From Gemmatimonadota bacterium (GTDB lineage Bacteria > Gemmatimonadota > Gemmatimonadetes > Longimicrobiales > Gaopeijiaceae): DNA of 64,000 nucleotides. Both the position numbers and the translations under genes were made by a program. The DNA is taken from assembly GCA_007121555.1 (NCBI GenBank), contig SKKH01000044.1, forward strand, positions 33,479 through 97,478. The letters run 5' to 3'. Positions 1 through 9,182 of the stretch are shown here, one piece after another. The notes under the pieces are model-generated. The model was not told where the DNA came from and made no database searches. It saw nothing but the letters and a program-made list of their open reading frames with translations. The first letter of the stretch is position 1. Each line of letters starts with the position of its first letter.

Positions 1-1
1 C

Positions 2-1585
2 GGGCCGGTAGAGACCCGGCAATACGGAGATCTGGCAGAAGGCCCCTACGATCGTCTGGTGATCCGAAACGTCATGGTCGTCCCGGGTCATGGCGGTCCT
101 CCCACCGGACCCCACGACATCCTGATCGAAGGAAACGTGATCAGTGAGATGCGATCCTTCGATCCCGTCGCAGCGGAGCGGGCCCGACAGGCCGGAGAGC
201 CCCTCGAGCGGATGACCGGAGACCGGGTCATCGAGGGCGACGGCAAGTACGTCATGCCTGGGATGTTCGATCTCCATTACCACCTCCGAACCGAGCCCAT
301 CCCGGTGGAGTACAGCTATTACCTGAAGCTCGCCCATGGAGTGACGACCACGGGCCCCACCGGTGGCGATCGAGGACAGGTGTTCACCCGGGAGCAGGCT
401 CGACTCAGCGCGGAGAACGAGATCCTGGCCCCCCGCATGTTTCCCACATTCCAATGGGGTGTCGGGCCCATGCGCGAGATCGGGATGGACGTGACCCGGG
501 AGGAGGTGGAGGATCCGGCCAACGCCGAACGGCTGGCAGAGGAGATCATCGAACGAGGGGCCCACCTCATCGGAGTGAATTCGCTGTCCTGGAATCCCGA
601 CGCGTTCGGCGCTGCGGCCCGGGCCGTCGAAGCGGCGGGCGGGGTCACCACCGTGCACCTTCCCCCGTCGACGCTTTCGGTGGTGCAGGCCCTGGATGCG
701 GCCCGATTGGGAGTGACCTTCATCAAGCACCACTATGGGATCGCCGAATCGGCACTCCCCCGCCGATCTCAGGACTTCTCTCGTGGCTACAACTACAACG
801 ACGAGAGCCACCGCTTCCGCGAAGCAGCCCGCGTCTGGGAGGAGGTCGGCTGGAACCCCGAGCACCGGGAGCGGCTCCTGGAGACCGTGGTGGACTCCAT
901 GATCCAGTACGGGGTGAAGATGCTCCCCACCATGGTGGTCTACGAGGCCAGCCGTGACATCCTGCGGGCCCAAAGCCTACCCTGGCACGACCGGTACACC
1001 CACCAGTCCCTCCTGGAGTGGAACGTGCCGAGCCCCTTCTGGCATGGAGCCTTTCACTGGGACTGGACCCACGACGACGAGGAGAGCTGGCGCTACGCCT
1101 TCGACCTCTGGGGCGACTTTCTCTACGAATTCAACAAGCGCGGAGGTCAGATCGCCATGGGCACGGACGACAACTACATCTGGGCCACGGCCGGTTTCTC
1201 CAACATCCGGGAGCTGCAGCTCCTCCGGGAGTCGGGGATGCATTCCCTGGAGGTGCTGAGGGCTGCGACGCACGGTAGCGCCCAGGCGGCCCGCCTGGAG
1301 GGGTTGGGCCTCGTCCGACCAGGCTACCTGGCGGACCTCATTCTCGTCGATGGAAATCCTTCGGAGAATTTCCGCCACATGTACGCCTTCGGGGCCATCC
1401 GCATGGGCGAAGATCAGGCCATGTACCGGTCCCGGGGTATCGTACATACGATCAAGGACGGAATCGTCGTGGAGAATGCCAACCTCATGCGGGAAGTGGA
1501 ACGCATGGTCGCTGAATCCCGGGTGGGGGCCGATCCGCTGATCACGGAGACGCCCTTCGCCACAGAGGGTGCCGGGGACCGCTGA
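2..1585 (+). CDS. Secreted metal-dependent amidohydrolase, 5' end cut by window edge
   Basis: The reading frame is open from base 2 and its first residues (VETRQYGDLAEGPYDRLV) match the interior of the paralogue at 1742-3445, so the true start and signal peptide lie left of the window; the GTG at 59 is internal. The amidohydrolase metal site is visible: an HxH pair (HYH, bases 275-283) after strand 1, later histidines in VHLPPS and FIKHHYG, and the aspartate of MGTDDNYIW near the C-terminus. Family members hydrolyse C-N bonds of cyclic amides, dipeptides or related compounds; the substrate here is unknown. It is convergent with its paralogue, with 156 bases between the two stops. A sixfold hairpin at 1690-1710 lies between them but lacks a T-tract. 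Confident of superfamily, not of substrate. Confidence 0.9.
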   Translation, partial: GPVETRQYGDLAEGPYDRLVIRNVMVVPGHGGPPTGPHDILIEGNVISEMRSFDPVAAERARQAGEPLERMTGDRVIEGDGKYVMPGMFDLHYHLRTEPIPVEYSYYLKLAHGVTTTGPTGGDRGQVFTREQARLSAENEILAPRMFPTFQWGVGPMREIGMDVTREEVEDPANAERLAEEIIERGAHLIGVNSLSWNPDAFGAAARAVEAAGGVTTVHLPPSTLSVVQALDAARLGVTFIKHHYGIAESALPRRSQDFSRGYNYNDESHRFREAARVWEEVGWNPEHRERLLETVVDSMIQYGVKMLPTMVVYEASRDILRAQSLPWHDRYTHQSLLEWNVPSPFWHGAFHWDWTHDDEESWRYAFDLWGDFLYEFNKRGGQIAMGTDDNYIWATAGFSNIRELQLLRESGMHSLEVLRAATHGSAQAARLEGLGLVRPGYLADLILVDGNPSENFRHMYAFGAIRMGEDQAMYRSRGIVHTIKDGIVVENANLMREVERMVAESRVGADPLITETPFATEGAGDR

Positions 1586-1741
1586 TCACTTCGGGGGAAG
1601 GCTGCCCCCCGGTCCAGCTCGCGGCGAGGATCTCAGCCTCGACCAGGTCGGAGGAGGCGGACCGCCTTCAGCTCCCCCGTGTGTGAATTTTCGCCTCCCC
1701 CGCGGGCGAAGATGTCCAGGACCCGACCGCAAACCCGGAAG

Positions 1742-3445
1742 TCACGGGCGTTCCGGAGTGAAAGGAACTTCCGTGATGAGTGGGTTCGCACCTTCCCTGG
1801 ATGCGGCTACCATCCGAGCGACTTCCTCCATGAGCCTCTCGTTCTCGATGACCACGCCATCTTTGATGGTGTGCACAATGCCCTGACTGCGGTACATCCC
1901 ACCGTCATCGGCCATTCGGATGGCCCCGAACGAGTACATGTGCCGAAAGTTCTCGGCGGGGTTGCCGTCGACGAGGATCAGATCGGCCAGATACCCCTCG
2001 CGCACGAGGCCCAGGTGCGGCTCGCGAAGGGTCTCCGCACTGTTCAGGGTCGCAGCTCGAAGTACTTCGAGCGAGTGCATTCCACTCTCGCGGACCAGTT
2101 GGAGTTCGCGGATGTTCGAGAAGCCGGCGGTGGCCCAGATGTAGTTGTCATCGGTCCCCATGGCGACCCGTCCCCCCCGCTTGTTGAACTGGTAGATGAG
2201 CTGGGCCCATAGATCGAAGGCGTAGCGCCAGCTCTCCTCGTCGTCGTGGGTCCAGTCCCAGTGATACGCGCCGTGCCACTCCTGACTCGGAACGGACCAG
2301 TCGATGAGGGCCTGGTGGGTGTACCGGTCGTGCCAGGGGAGAGCCTGGGCCCTCAGGATGTCCCGATTGGCCTCGTACACCACCCGGGTGGGGAGCATGG
2401 TGACCCCGTAGTGGACCAGCGAATCCGCAACGTCATTCAGAAGACGCTCCCGGTTCTCGGGATTCCAACCCGCTTCCTCCCATACCCGACCCGCCTCCCT
2501 GAACCGGTGTTGCTCGTTGTTGTAGTCGTAGTTCCGGGGGAAATCCTGGGTGGCGCGAGGGAGGGCCGACTCCGCGTAGGCGTAGTGGTGTTCGATGAAG
2601 GTGACTCCCTTTCGAGCCGCGTCCACTGCGTTCACCACGGCGTTCGTCGATGGCGGGAGGTGCACCGTGGTGGTTCCGCCGGCTTCCCATACCGCCTCGC
2701 AAACCGCTCGGAAGAGCTCCGGGTTCCAGGCCAGCCCTCCCACGCTGACGACCCGAGCCCCCTGATCGACCATCTGCTGCGCAAATTCGGTCGCAAGGGA
2801 AGGATCCTCGAGTTCAGCTCGGGTGGCCTCGACTCCAGTTCCCCACCCCCAGATCGGAAACATCCGGGGCGCCAGGGTCTCGTATCGCTCCGCCGCTTCA
2901 TGATCGGCGGCCACCTGGTCGAACCTCCCATCCGTGGCGGGAACCGTCGTGGTCACCCCGTGGGCCAGCTTCAGGTAGTACGTGTATTCGAGAGGGATCG
3001 GCTCGGTGCGCACGTGGTGGTGGAGGTCGAACATACCCGGCATCACATACTTTCCGTCGCCCTCGATCACCCGGTCGCCATCCAACCGGTCAATGGGCTC
3101 GCCTGCCTGTCGGGCCCGCTCCATCGCAACTGGGTTGAAGTTCTGAATGTCCGTGATGACGTTTCCTTCGATGAGGATGTCATGGGGACCGGTGGGCGGA
3201 CCTCCATGCCCGGGGATGATCATGACGTTCCGGAGAACCAGGCGATCGTAGGGACCCTCAGCCAGATCCCCGAATTGGCGAGTTTCGACCGGCGCGGGCT
3301 TCGCTTCGAACACCTGAGGAGCCGGCTGTCCCTCGAGTTCGACCGGCGCGCTCAGCAGGAAGACCGCCAGGAGGACCCCACAGACAGGGTGGAGCACGAC
3401 ATCGCGGAACGTCTCGAGGGGATGCTTCAGGTAAAGGGTGATCAT
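1742..3445 (-). CDS. Secreted metal-dependent amidohydrolase
   Basis: Predicted extracytoplasmic amidohydrolase, paralogous to the genes at 2-1585 and 7111-8793 across the whole chain. ATG at 3445 is chosen because AGGAG sits six bases upstream; a GTG seven codons earlier has no such site. The N-terminus has a hydrophobic segment (VCGVLLAVFLLSAPV), consistent with a signal peptide. The metal-binding set is complete: HHH in FDLHHHVRTEP, VHLPPS, FIEHHYAYAES (glutamate where the two closest paralogues have lysine) and MGTDDNYIW. It is the last gene of a minus-strand operon, 87 bases after the DUF885 gene. The Lys-to-Glu change at the FI[K/E]HH position may alter metal bridging or specificity; this is inference. 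Confidence 0.9.
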   Translation of the reverse strand: MITLYLKHPLETFRDVVLHPVCGVLLAVFLLSAPVELEGQPAPQVFEAKPAPVETRQFGDLAEGPYDRLVLRNVMIIPGHGGPPTGPHDILIEGNVITDIQNFNPVAMERARQAGEPIDRLDGDRVIEGDGKYVMPGMFDLHHHVRTEPIPLEYTYYLKLAHGVTTTVPATDGRFDQVAADHEAAERYETLAPRMFPIWGWGTGVEATRAELEDPSLATEFAQQMVDQGARVVSVGGLAWNPELFRAVCEAVWEAGGTTTVHLPPSTNAVVNAVDAARKGVTFIEHHYAYAESALPRATQDFPRNYDYNNEQHRFREAGRVWEEAGWNPENRERLLNDVADSLVHYGVTMLPTRVVYEANRDILRAQALPWHDRYTHQALIDWSVPSQEWHGAYHWDWTHDDEESWRYAFDLWAQLIYQFNKRGGRVAMGTDDNYIWATAGFSNIRELQLVRESGMHSLEVLRAATLNSAETLREPHLGLVREGYLADLILVDGNPAENFRHMYSFGAIRMADDGGMYRSQGIVHTIKDGVVIENERLMEEVARMVAASREGANPLITEVPFTPERP

Positions 3446-3532
3446 GGAGTTCTCCTCATCCTTCACGAAGTTGGGTCAATCGTTGGCGCGCGGGTTCACT
3501 CGACGCCACTCGTGGGACCTGCTACAGCCAGC

Positions 3533-5356
3533 TCAATCCGCGAACATGAGTCGGCGAATCTGTCTGAAGGTCAGGTCCCCATAGGTGAGCACCTGATCGT
3601 GGAAGTTCCGCATCGAGTAGTGTTCGCCCATCCGCATCTCATACTCGTCTCGTAGCTGCCAGAAGGCCCTCTCGCCGATGATCTCACGTCCGGGGGGGCG
3701 GGGAGTCTGGGAGTCGCGCTGGACCTCGATGAAGGCGTTCGTGTGCTCCATCCCGATCCGGTCGACGTAGGCCTGTACCGCCTCATCGAAGGTCATCTCT
3801 CCCCGAGCCATTTTGAGCTTGGTGAGAATCCGTTGAACCCGCCACATTCGCATCTGAAGGCGAGCCATCCGATGCTTCATGGCACTCACATGGTCGAATC
3901 GATCCGTGAAGAATCCTTCCTCCTCCAGAAGCTTCTCCAGGTAGAAGGACCACGCCTGGCTGAAGTAGCCCGTGGAGAGGGAGCGCCGGACGGGTCGGGT
4001 GACGTGCTCCCTGGCTGCAGCGATCTGTACGTTGTGGCCCAGCCACTCGTGGTACGAGATCACGTTCGTCCAGTACGGATTGTATGAACGAATTCGGCTG
4101 GCCTTCTCTTCGGGGGTCAGGCGATCTTCCAGGGGTGTGAGGATGTAGTATCCCGACTGGCGCCCTGCCACATCGGGGCCCCGCGTCGCCCCGCCGAATG
4201 AAAGCGTCCTCCGGGACATCGGGGGAGTCAGGCGGGCGCCGTAGTCGATGTAATCCGGAATCGTCACGACGTGGCTCCCCTCGTTGCGAAGCCAGTCGCT
4301 GGCCATATCCACGAAGCTCTGGGCCATGGGGATCACCTGCTCCCACGGAGGCGCTTCCTCCAGCATCACCTGCCAGACCGTCTGGAGGTCTCCACTGGGG
4401 TGGATGGAGTCGGCCAGCGCCTCCATCTCGGCCCAGATCTGACGGTCTTCCTCCTCCGAGATCCGAAGCATCTCATCGATGTCGAACTCGTGGAGCTCCT
4501 CCTTCACGAACTGGTAGAATTCGATGTACTCCGGGTCCCAGGCCGGAGAGCGGTCGGACCGCGGAAGAAGCTCGGATTCCAGCCAGTCCTCGAACTCGAC
4601 GACCGCGGCGTGGGCCACCTCCGCGGCCTCCAAAAGCTCCTCACGGAGTGTTGGGTCGTCCACAGGTGCCGTGGGCACGTAATCGGTAAGGAGGAGCCGC
4701 GCGTAGTAGGCCTGGTAGATGGCGTTCTCGGTCCAGACCCTGGCGGGATTCGTCAGATTCGACTTTCCGTTCTCCAATACCTCGGGCAGACGCCTCAGCT
4801 CTTCTACCGCCTCTCCTACCCCTCGATCCGCGATGGCACCGGGCCGGATGAACAGCCGATTCGTCTGACCGAGTGCGAAATAGCGCACCGGGTGGACCCG
4901 GAACAGGCCCACCGTATCGATCTCGAAAACCTGTGTTCGCACCTCGCCCAGGAGGATGTCGTAGTCCACCTGGTCCTGAAGGTCCAGTGACTCGTAGTCG
5001 AGTTCCTGCAGCTCCTCGTGGATCCGCCCGTATTCGCGGGATGCCGCCTCGTACTCCTCGGCTGCATGCGTCGGGATCGACACGGCGATGGCGTCCTCCA
5101 CCAGGCGCCGCAGACGCTGGGGGTCGTCCGAGGTGGGAGCCTCCTGCTCGACCAGGAGGGGCTGATCTTCCCAGACCTCCCCGGCTTCGTCCATCCCGCC
5201 GGTCGGCTGCCCGACTCCCAGCGCAGGTACGCAGAGCGCCAGGGCCAGGATCAGGCCGCCCAGCGCCCACCACGAAGGTCGTCCGCCTCCACTCCCCACG
5301 CGTCCACCAAACGGGCCGTGCGATCGGACCCTGGAGCTCGAATCAGGGGCCCCCAT
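3533..5356 (-). CDS. DUF885-family hydrolase, secreted, with altered active-site motif
   Basis: About 607 residues with a hydrophobic segment (ALGGLILALALCVPALG) near residues 30-47, so probably exported. The second half matches DUF885 proteins: a histidine-rich motif SYHEWLGHNVQ and, downstream, FSQAWSFYLEKLLEEEG. From memory the family pattern is closer to HExxPGHH and EGWALYxE, so this protein is one residue shorter in the first motif and has lost the glutamate of the second; activity may be changed. The ATG start overlaps the stop of the upstream amidohydrolase by one base (TGATG), indicating translational coupling. There is no clear Shine-Dalgarno, which fits coupling. Family placement is fairly sure; function unknown, peptide or ester hydrolysis plausible. 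Confidence 0.8.
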   Translation of the reverse strand: MGAPDSSSRVRSHGPFGGRVGSGGGRPSWWALGGLILALALCVPALGVGQPTGGMDEAGEVWEDQPLLVEQEAPTSDDPQRLRRLVEDAIAVSIPTHAAEEYEAASREYGRIHEELQELDYESLDLQDQVDYDILLGEVRTQVFEIDTVGLFRVHPVRYFALGQTNRLFIRPGAIADRGVGEAVEELRRLPEVLENGKSNLTNPARVWTENAIYQAYYARLLLTDYVPTAPVDDPTLREELLEAAEVAHAAVVEFEDWLESELLPRSDRSPAWDPEYIEFYQFVKEELHEFDIDEMLRISEEEDRQIWAEMEALADSIHPSGDLQTVWQVMLEEAPPWEQVIPMAQSFVDMASDWLRNEGSHVVTIPDYIDYGARLTPPMSRRTLSFGGATRGPDVAGRQSGYYILTPLEDRLTPEEKASRIRSYNPYWTNVISYHEWLGHNVQIAAAREHVTRPVRRSLSTGYFSQAWSFYLEKLLEEEGFFTDRFDHVSAMKHRMARLQMRMWRVQRILTKLKMARGEMTFDEAVQAYVDRIGMEHTNAFIEVQRDSQTPRPPGREIIGERAFWQLRDEYEMRMGEHYSMRNFHDQVLTYGDLTFRQIRRLMFAD

Positions 5357-7032
5357 CAGTATCTGGGGAGGGGTGCATCCGGATCCATGCCACGCTCGAC
5401 CTTCTGCTGACGCACCATTTCAGCCACGTCCTCCAGAAGCTGTCGAGCATCGTAGACGATCCCGTCCTTGATCGTGTACTTGACGCCTCCCACCCGCTCG
5501 GGCTCGTTGTCTTCGTTGACCCGGATCGCCCCGGTTCCATAGAGGGTCTTGAAGTTTTGGAGCGGATTCTCCTCGACGATGATCAGGTCGGCGAGAAGTC
5601 CGGCGCGCACCACCCCCCGGTCAATGGGCTCCCCACGGGGCTCCGAGATGGTCTGCGCACCGTGGTAGGTCGCAGCCCGGATCACCTCGAGGGGATGAAA
5701 CCCGGCCTCCTGGAGATGCTCCAGCTCCCGGATGTATCCAAACCCGTAGTTCTTGTAGATGAACCCGGAGTCAGACCCGGTCACCACCCGGCCCCCCGCA
5801 GCCTTGTAGTCGTTCAGAAACTTCTGCCAGCGCCACATGAAGCGTTGCCACTGGATCTCTTCCTGCGTCGTCCAGTCGAACCAGTACGAACCGTGCGCCC
5901 TCCGGTCAGGGGTGAAGAACTCCCAGAGCGACGGAAGGGTGTACGTGTCGTGCCACCACGCCTCCCGGTCCCTCATCACGTCCCTGCCTGCCGAGTAGAT
6001 CGTCATCGTCGGATCGATGATGAAGTCCAACTCAAGGAACTCCTGGATCAGGTCGTTCCATACCTGACTTCCCGGCTCGTGAACCAGGTCCCACTGGTCG
6101 GCGACCGTCGCGAAGCGGTGCTGCTCGTCCATGTGGTTGTGATCCACCGGCCAGGGCTGCACGGCGTAGTCCCTGTACATCGACTCGAACAACCCGTAGA
6201 AGTGCGTCATCGAGCCCAATCCCACACGAGCGGCGTCGATCGCATTCATCGAGTGAACTCCGGTCTGACCGAGATGGGCCGTGGATCCGAGCCCGTGCTG
6301 TGCCGCTTCGTCCAGGATCGCCTCCATGATGCGGGGCTCCATGGCTCCCATCTTGAGCCCGTCGATGCCCTGATCGGCTGCCCAACGCACCCACTCCCGT
6401 CCCTGCTCGGGGGTCAGGATCGGGTCTTCGTCCCAGCCGCTTCCCGGTCGCTGGTAGTTCTCGATCCTCGGGGCCACGATCTCGTTGGCTTCGCTTCTCG
6501 CCTTCTCTTCAAGGCTCCAATTGAACTCTCCGAGAGACACGCCCCGAACCGTGGTGACCCCGTGAGCGAGCCAGAGCTTGTAGGCGTATTCCGCCTCCGG
6601 GTTCTTGGGTTCACCGCCGGCGTGCACGTGCTGATCGATGAAGCCGGGGAGTACGTAGTGGCCGTGCGCATCGATCTCCTCGGTCGCTCCTTCGGGACGT
6701 CCATCGGGATCGATGGGGACCCCCGGGTATCCCACCGTGCGGACTTCGACGATGCGGTTGCCCTCGATCACGATGTCCGCAGGTCCCGACGGGGGTGCTC
6801 CCGCGCCATCGATCACCGTCGCTCCGCGAATGATGAGCCGCTCGTGAGGGCCCTCCCCTTCATCGGGCCCCCTGTCTGGCGCGGGGACCGTCTGCGCCCC
6901 CAGGGAGGCGCTGGAATACAAAGCCAGAAAAAGGATGACAAAGGCGGAGAGGGAGAGTCTCAACCAGGTATCTCCACAGAGAACGCTCCGGGAGATCACC
7001 TTGGGGATGCGAGTGCGCTCAGCTTCTTTCAT
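5356..7032 (-). CDS. Secreted metal-dependent amidohydrolase, divergent paralogue
   Basis: Amidohydrolase with the HxH motif in GFIDQHVHAGG, further histidines in STAHLGQTGVHS and MTHFYG, and the aspartate of VTGSDSGFIYKNYG. It follows the same domain plan as its neighbours but is clearly more divergent than the three close paralogues. ATG at 7032 is preferred because GGAG lies five bases upstream; an ATG 15 codons earlier (7077) has no purine-rich site. A hydrophobic stretch (LRLSLSAFVILFLALYSSASLGAQ) ending in a signal-peptidase-like ALGAQ site indicates export. The stop overlaps the start of the DUF885 gene, so the two products are probably made in step and may act on the same or successive substrates. 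Confidence 0.88.
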   Translation of the reverse strand: MKEAERTRIPKVISRSVLCGDTWLRLSLSAFVILFLALYSSASLGAQTVPAPDRGPDEGEGPHERLIIRGATVIDGAGAPPSGPADIVIEGNRIVEVRTVGYPGVPIDPDGRPEGATEEIDAHGHYVLPGFIDQHVHAGGEPKNPEAEYAYKLWLAHGVTTVRGVSLGEFNWSLEEKARSEANEIVAPRIENYQRPGSGWDEDPILTPEQGREWVRWAADQGIDGLKMGAMEPRIMEAILDEAAQHGLGSTAHLGQTGVHSMNAIDAARVGLGSMTHFYGLFESMYRDYAVQPWPVDHNHMDEQHRFATVADQWDLVHEPGSQVWNDLIQEFLELDFIIDPTMTIYSAGRDVMRDREAWWHDTYTLPSLWEFFTPDRRAHGSYWFDWTTQEEIQWQRFMWRWQKFLNDYKAAGGRVVTGSDSGFIYKNYGFGYIRELEHLQEAGFHPLEVIRAATYHGAQTISEPRGEPIDRGVVRAGLLADLIIVEENPLQNFKTLYGTGAIRVNEDNEPERVGGVKYTIKDGIVYDARQLLEDVAEMVRQQKVERGMDPDAPLPRY

Positions 7033-7110
7033 GTTGGCTCCGGTGGTCGGGTCTTTGGAGAAGTTCACAGCGGACATCAGGAGAGACGACGAGAACGTGC
7101 CGAGCCGCTC

Positions 7111-8793
7111 CTACCCTGGACCCGGCAGGCGGAAGGGCTCCTCGGTGATCAGCGGATCCGTCGATTCGGGACGGTATTCATCCACCATCCGGGCGACCTC
7201 TTCCATGAGGCGGGAGTTTTCGATGACCACCCCATCCTTGATGGTGTGGACGATGCCCTGGCTCCGACGCATCTCTCCCATCTCGCCCATCCGGATGGCT
7301 CCGAAGGAGTACATGTGGCGAAAGTTCTCCGCGGGATTCCCGTCGACGAGAATCAGATCGGCCAGGTACCCCTCCCGTACGAGACCCAGATTGGGCTCGA
7401 GTAGAGCCTGCGCACTGTTGTATGTGGCTGAAGCCAGAACCTCGAGTGAGTGCATTCCCGATTCACGAACGAGCTGGAGCTCCCGGATGTTGGAAAATCC
7501 GGCCGTGGCCCAGATGTAGTTGTCATCGGTGCCCATGGCGACCACCCCGCCTCGCTTGTTGAACTCGTAGATGAGGTCTCCCCAGAGGTCGAAGGCGTAG
7601 CGCCAGCTCTCCTCGTCGTCGTGGGTCCAGTCCCAGTGGAAGGCGCCGTGCCAATGGGGGTCGGGTACGCTCCACTCCAGGAGCGCTCGATGGGTGTACT
7701 TGTCATGCCACGGGAGACTCTGGGCCCGCAGGATGTCTCGACTCGCCTCGTAGACCACCATCGTGGGGAGCATCTTCACTCCATAGTGCACCAGCGAATC
7801 GGCCACATCGTTCAGGAGGCGCTGCCGGTTCTCCGGATGCCACCCCACCTCCTCCCACACGGTGGCCGCCGCGCGGAACCGCTGTTGCTCGTTGTTGTAG
7901 CCGTAGTCGCGGGGGAAGTCCTGAACTCGCCGGGGAAGGGCGGATTCAGCTAGCCCGTAGTGGTGTTTGATGAAGGTGACGCCCATCCGGGCCGCGTCCA
8001 CCGCATGCATCTGAGCCATGTTCGACGGAGGCAGGTGCACCGTGGTTACTCCCCCCGCCTCGGTCACGGCCCGAGCGGCCGCCTCGAAGAGTTCGGGATT
8101 CCAGGTCAGCCCGTTGATCCCCACCGCGCGGCCGCCCGCCTCGATCATCTCGCGAGCGATCCGCGGCGCCTCGGCAGGGTCCTGCAATTCTTCGGGAGTC
8201 GCGTCAGCGCCTCGTCCCCAATTCCAGAAAGGATGCTGCCGGGGAGCAAGGACCTCGTACCGCTCCGCGGCCTGCTGGTCGGCCCAGATCTGATCGAAGC
8301 GCCCGTCGGGTACGGTCACAGTGGTCGTGACGCCGTGGGCCAACTTCAGGTAATAGCTGTATTCGAGTGGAATGGGATCCGTTCGGACGTGATAATGGAG
8401 ATCGAACATCCCCGGCATGACGTACTTGCCATCCCCCTCGATCACGCGGTCACCGTCCAGGCGGTCGATGGGCTCTCCAGCCTGACGCGCCCGCTCCAGC
8501 GCCACGGGATCGTAACTGCGCATCTCCGTGATGACGTTTCCTTCGATCAGGATGTCATGGGGCCCTGTCGGGGGCCCTCCGTGCCCCGGAATCACCATCA
8601 CGTTCCGGATCACGAGTCGGTTGTAGGGGCCTTCCGCCAGATCACCGAAATTCGAGGTTTCGACCGGAGGCGACTTGGGACCGAAGGCCCGCGCTTCGAT
8701 GCCCTCCTGTCCGACAAGCTCCGCGGAACCCGGGATCAACCAGATGAATGCTCCGAAGACGGCGACGAGCCAGAGATTTGTGTGTATTCGCAA
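7111..8793 (-). CDS. Secreted metal-dependent amidohydrolase, first gene of operon
   Basis: Starts with TTG at 8793, with GGAGG ten bases upstream; the next residues form a short signal peptide (LWLVAVFGAFIWLIPGSAEL). The chain closely follows the paralogues at 2-1585 and 1742-3445, with HYH in FDLHYHVRTDP, VHLPPS, FIKHHYGLAES and MGTDDNYIW, so all expected metal ligands are present. It is the first gene of a four-gene run (this gene, a divergent amidohydrolase, the DUF885 hydrolase, a third amidohydrolase) with 78 bases or fewer to the next gene. Role: extracellular or periplasmic hydrolysis of amide-type compounds, substrate unknown. Confidence 0.9.
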   Translation of the reverse strand: MRIHTNLWLVAVFGAFIWLIPGSAELVGQEGIEARAFGPKSPPVETSNFGDLAEGPYNRLVIRNVMVIPGHGGPPTGPHDILIEGNVITEMRSYDPVALERARQAGEPIDRLDGDRVIEGDGKYVMPGMFDLHYHVRTDPIPLEYSYYLKLAHGVTTTVTVPDGRFDQIWADQQAAERYEVLAPRQHPFWNWGRGADATPEELQDPAEAPRIAREMIEAGGRAVGINGLTWNPELFEAAARAVTEAGGVTTVHLPPSNMAQMHAVDAARMGVTFIKHHYGLAESALPRRVQDFPRDYGYNNEQQRFRAAATVWEEVGWHPENRQRLLNDVADSLVHYGVKMLPTMVVYEASRDILRAQSLPWHDKYTHRALLEWSVPDPHWHGAFHWDWTHDDEESWRYAFDLWGDLIYEFNKRGGVVAMGTDDNYIWATAGFSNIRELQLVRESGMHSLEVLASATYNSAQALLEPNLGLVREGYLADLILVDGNPAENFRHMYSFGAIRMGEMGEMRRSQGIVHTIKDGVVIENSRLMEEVARMVDEYRPESTDPLITEEPFRLPGPG

Positions 8794-8905
8794 CGCGAAA
8801 TGACCTCCGGGAAGGTGGGCAGATCCGCTCTCGAGCCTCCAACAGTAGACGCTCCGACCCCTGTGGCAGGCGGACTGTCAGAAACGCACGAACGTGTTAG
8901 GTGGC

Positions 8906-8911
8906 AGTATA
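8906..8911 (-). promoter_or_regulatory. Possible -10 box of the amidohydrolase operon
   Basis: TATACT on the minus strand, about 115 bases upstream of the TTG start at 8793, in a locally less GC-rich patch. No good -35 hexamer is found 16-18 bases upstream (TGCCTT at 17), so this is weak evidence. Confidence 0.3.
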
Positions 8912-9123
8912 CAACACCGTTCCACCGTAAGGCATCGAGGTAGGACCGGGCAAGTCGCGGACTGTCTTCAGCCCCCAGGGGAGACCGAGAGGATTCCCGA
9001 AACGCGGGGTCACTTCCGAGGGCGGAAGGAGGAGGGATTCGAGGCCGACAACGGGCCTGTGCGGGATGCAGCAGGCCGGAGACATGGGGAGGGCGATCGA
9101 ACTGTGATAGTAGGTCGCGGGTG

Positions 9124-9148
9124 CCCCCTCCCCAGAATCCGGAGGGGG
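9124..9148 (-). terminator. GC-rich hairpin after the DUF3179 gene
   Basis: CCCCCTCC pairs with GGAGGGGG (8 bp) around a 9-base loop, 35 bases downstream of the DUF3179 stop. There is no T-tract, so it may stabilise the 3' end or act with Rho instead of being a classical intrinsic terminator. Confidence 0.4.
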
Positions 9149-9182
9149 AACTTCACCTTTTCTCAGGGGAGGACCGAGGCGT

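Larger units (their letters stand above)
8794..9182. other. 389-base non-coding gap with operon promoter region and a hairpin
   Basis: No convincing gene is present; the ORFs crossing it run into the DUF3179 gene in another frame. It must carry the promoter of the amidohydrolase operon (minus strand) and the end of the DUF3179 transcript. A TATACT -10-like box on the minus strand lies at 8906-8911. A GC-rich hairpin at 9124-9148 lies just past the DUF3179 stop. Confidence 0.6.

Noticed and set aside
1690..1710. Intrinsic terminator between the convergent amidohydrolases
   Set aside because: The 6-bp hairpin has no T-tract in either direction; kept only as a remark.
4873..7404. 843-codon plus-strand open frame
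   Set aside because: It runs antisense to the DUF885 gene and two amidohydrolase genes, all with intact family motifs. Long antisense frames are expected in high-GC DNA; the translation is low complexity (rich in V, R, P, H) with no domain.
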